Assembly (NCBI GenBank): GCA_900554715.1 | Contig: USIN01000004.1 | Span: 1 to 22,485, forward strand | Origin: an uncultured Bacteroidales bacterium | GTDB lineage: Bacteria; Bacteroidota; Bacteroidia; Bacteroidales; Muribaculaceae | Direction: 5' to 3' | DNA length: 22,485 nt | In this document: positions 22,020-22,485 of the stretch, piece by piece | Layout of the letters: the number at the start of each line of letters is the position of its first letter | Position numbering within the stretch: position 1 is the first letter of the stretch | Translations under genes and position numbers: made by a program | Notes under the pieces: generated by a model | What the model saw: only the letters and a program-made list of their open reading frames with translations | Databases searched by the model: none | Told to the model about the DNA's origin: nothing

Positions 22020-22485
22020 TTATGCGTCGATGTTGGCGTAATTGGCATTCGATTCGATGAAGTCGCGTCGCGGACCGACGTCTTCGCCCATGAGCATCGA
22101 GAAGATGCGGTCGGCTTCGGCAGCGTCACTGATGTTGACCTGCTTGAGCATTCGCATCTCGGGCGACATCGTCGTGTCGCGCAGCTCTTTGGCGCTCATC
22201 TCTCCGAGACCTTTGTAACGCTGCACTGTCGTGCGGTTGCCGTGTTCCATGATGAAACGCTGCACCTGCTGGTCGGTCCAGCAATACTCCTCGACCTTGC
22301 CGAGCTTGCATTTATAGAGCGGCGGCGTCGCGAGATAGAGATAGCCTTTCTCTATGACCGGACGCATGCGGCGGAAGAAGAATGTCATCAGCAGGGTTGC
22401 GATATGGCTGCCGTCGACATCGGCATCGGTCATGATAATGATCTTGTGGTAAGCCAGACGCGAGAGGTTGGCTTCCTTGGGGTCT
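22020..22485 (-). CDS. gyrB: DNA gyrase subunit B, C-terminal part (5' end outside window)
   Basis: The frame is open to the right edge and ends at TAA (22020-22022), giving the last 154 residues. They contain the TOPRIM acidic motif IIIMTDADVDGSHI with the DxDxD magnesium ligands, TLLMTFFFRRMRPVIEKGYL, LATPPLYK, TVQRYKGLGEMSAKELRDTT (the GyrB tail domain signature) and the final MGEDVGPRRDFIESNA. The ending without a long basic extension favours GyrB over ParE. GyrB pairs with GyrA to introduce negative supercoils. Only the end of the gene is visible, so its promoter and ATPase domain lie outside. Confidence 0.95.
   Translation of the reverse strand, partial: DPKEANLSRLAYHKIIIMTDADVDGSHIATLLMTFFFRRMRPVIEKGYLYLATPPLYKCKLGKVEEYCWTDQQVQRFIMEHGNRTTVQRYKGLGEMSAKELRDTTMSPEMRMLKQVNISDAAEADRIFSMLMGEDVGPRRDFIESNANYANIDA

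Noticed and set aside
1..22485. Defence island, prophage, insertion sequence or CRISPR array
   Set aside because: I found no transposase, integrase, Cas, restriction, toxin-antitoxin or phage structural gene and no regularly spaced repeat array. All genes are core-type and co-oriented with uniform composition.

Overview
This window (about 22.5 kb, GC-rich) looks like chromosome from a member of the Bacteroidota, most likely order Bacteroidales and plausibly a Muribaculaceae-type gut bacterium. The lineage call rests on several things visible here: a GldH lipoprotein, the short QueD/QueE pair, a roughly 1,100-residue SecA with a C-terminal zinc motif, DUF4468 and DUF4105/Lnb-type proteins, genes without clear Shine-Dalgarno sequences, and -7 elements of the Bacteroidota form TAnnTTTG (upstream TTTG seen once). 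Family assignment below order level is inference from composition. Every credible gene is on the minus strand, so transcription runs from high to low coordinates. I see no tRNA, rRNA, CRISPR array, insertion sequence or phage gene.

In the order of transcription: (1) the 3' end of gyrB, followed by a hairpin; (2) rnr (RNase R) and folB (dihydroneopterin aldolase); (3) a promoter embedded in an inverted repeat, then a small coiled-coil protein and zapA; (4) a 160-bp gap holding a candidate structured RNA; (5) rny (RNase Y) followed directly by a PSP1/RicT-like gene whose 5' end is frameshifted; (6) a tightly packed run with many 4-17 nt overlaps: gldH, a HAD phosphatase, an M24 aminopeptidase, a CCA-adding-enzyme-like nucleotidyltransferase, queD, queE, a DUF4468 protein, an Lnb/DUF4105 membrane protein and a degenerate alkaline-phosphatase-superfamily protein; (7) secA with its own promoter; (8) an intergenic region with a terminator-like hairpin and a short tandem repeat; (9) an operon of an unknown 121-residue protein, a cyclophilin-type lipoprotein and an M16 peptidase; (10) a canonical promoter and the 5' part of a secreted NAGPA-domain protein that runs off the left edge.

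Functionally the window mixes RNA decay and processing (RNase R, RNase Y, RicT-like, CCA enzyme), queuosine precursor synthesis (QueD, QueE), division (ZapA) and envelope biogenesis (SecA, GldH, Lnb-like, lipoprotein PPIase). Most of it is ordinary core chromosome. The parts most worth a second look are the RNase Y-RicT pairing with the frameshift in the RicT-like gene, the candidate ncRNA between zapA and rny, and the overlapping Lnb-like / dead-phosphatase pair just upstream of secA. I did not find a convincing new defence system or mobile island.
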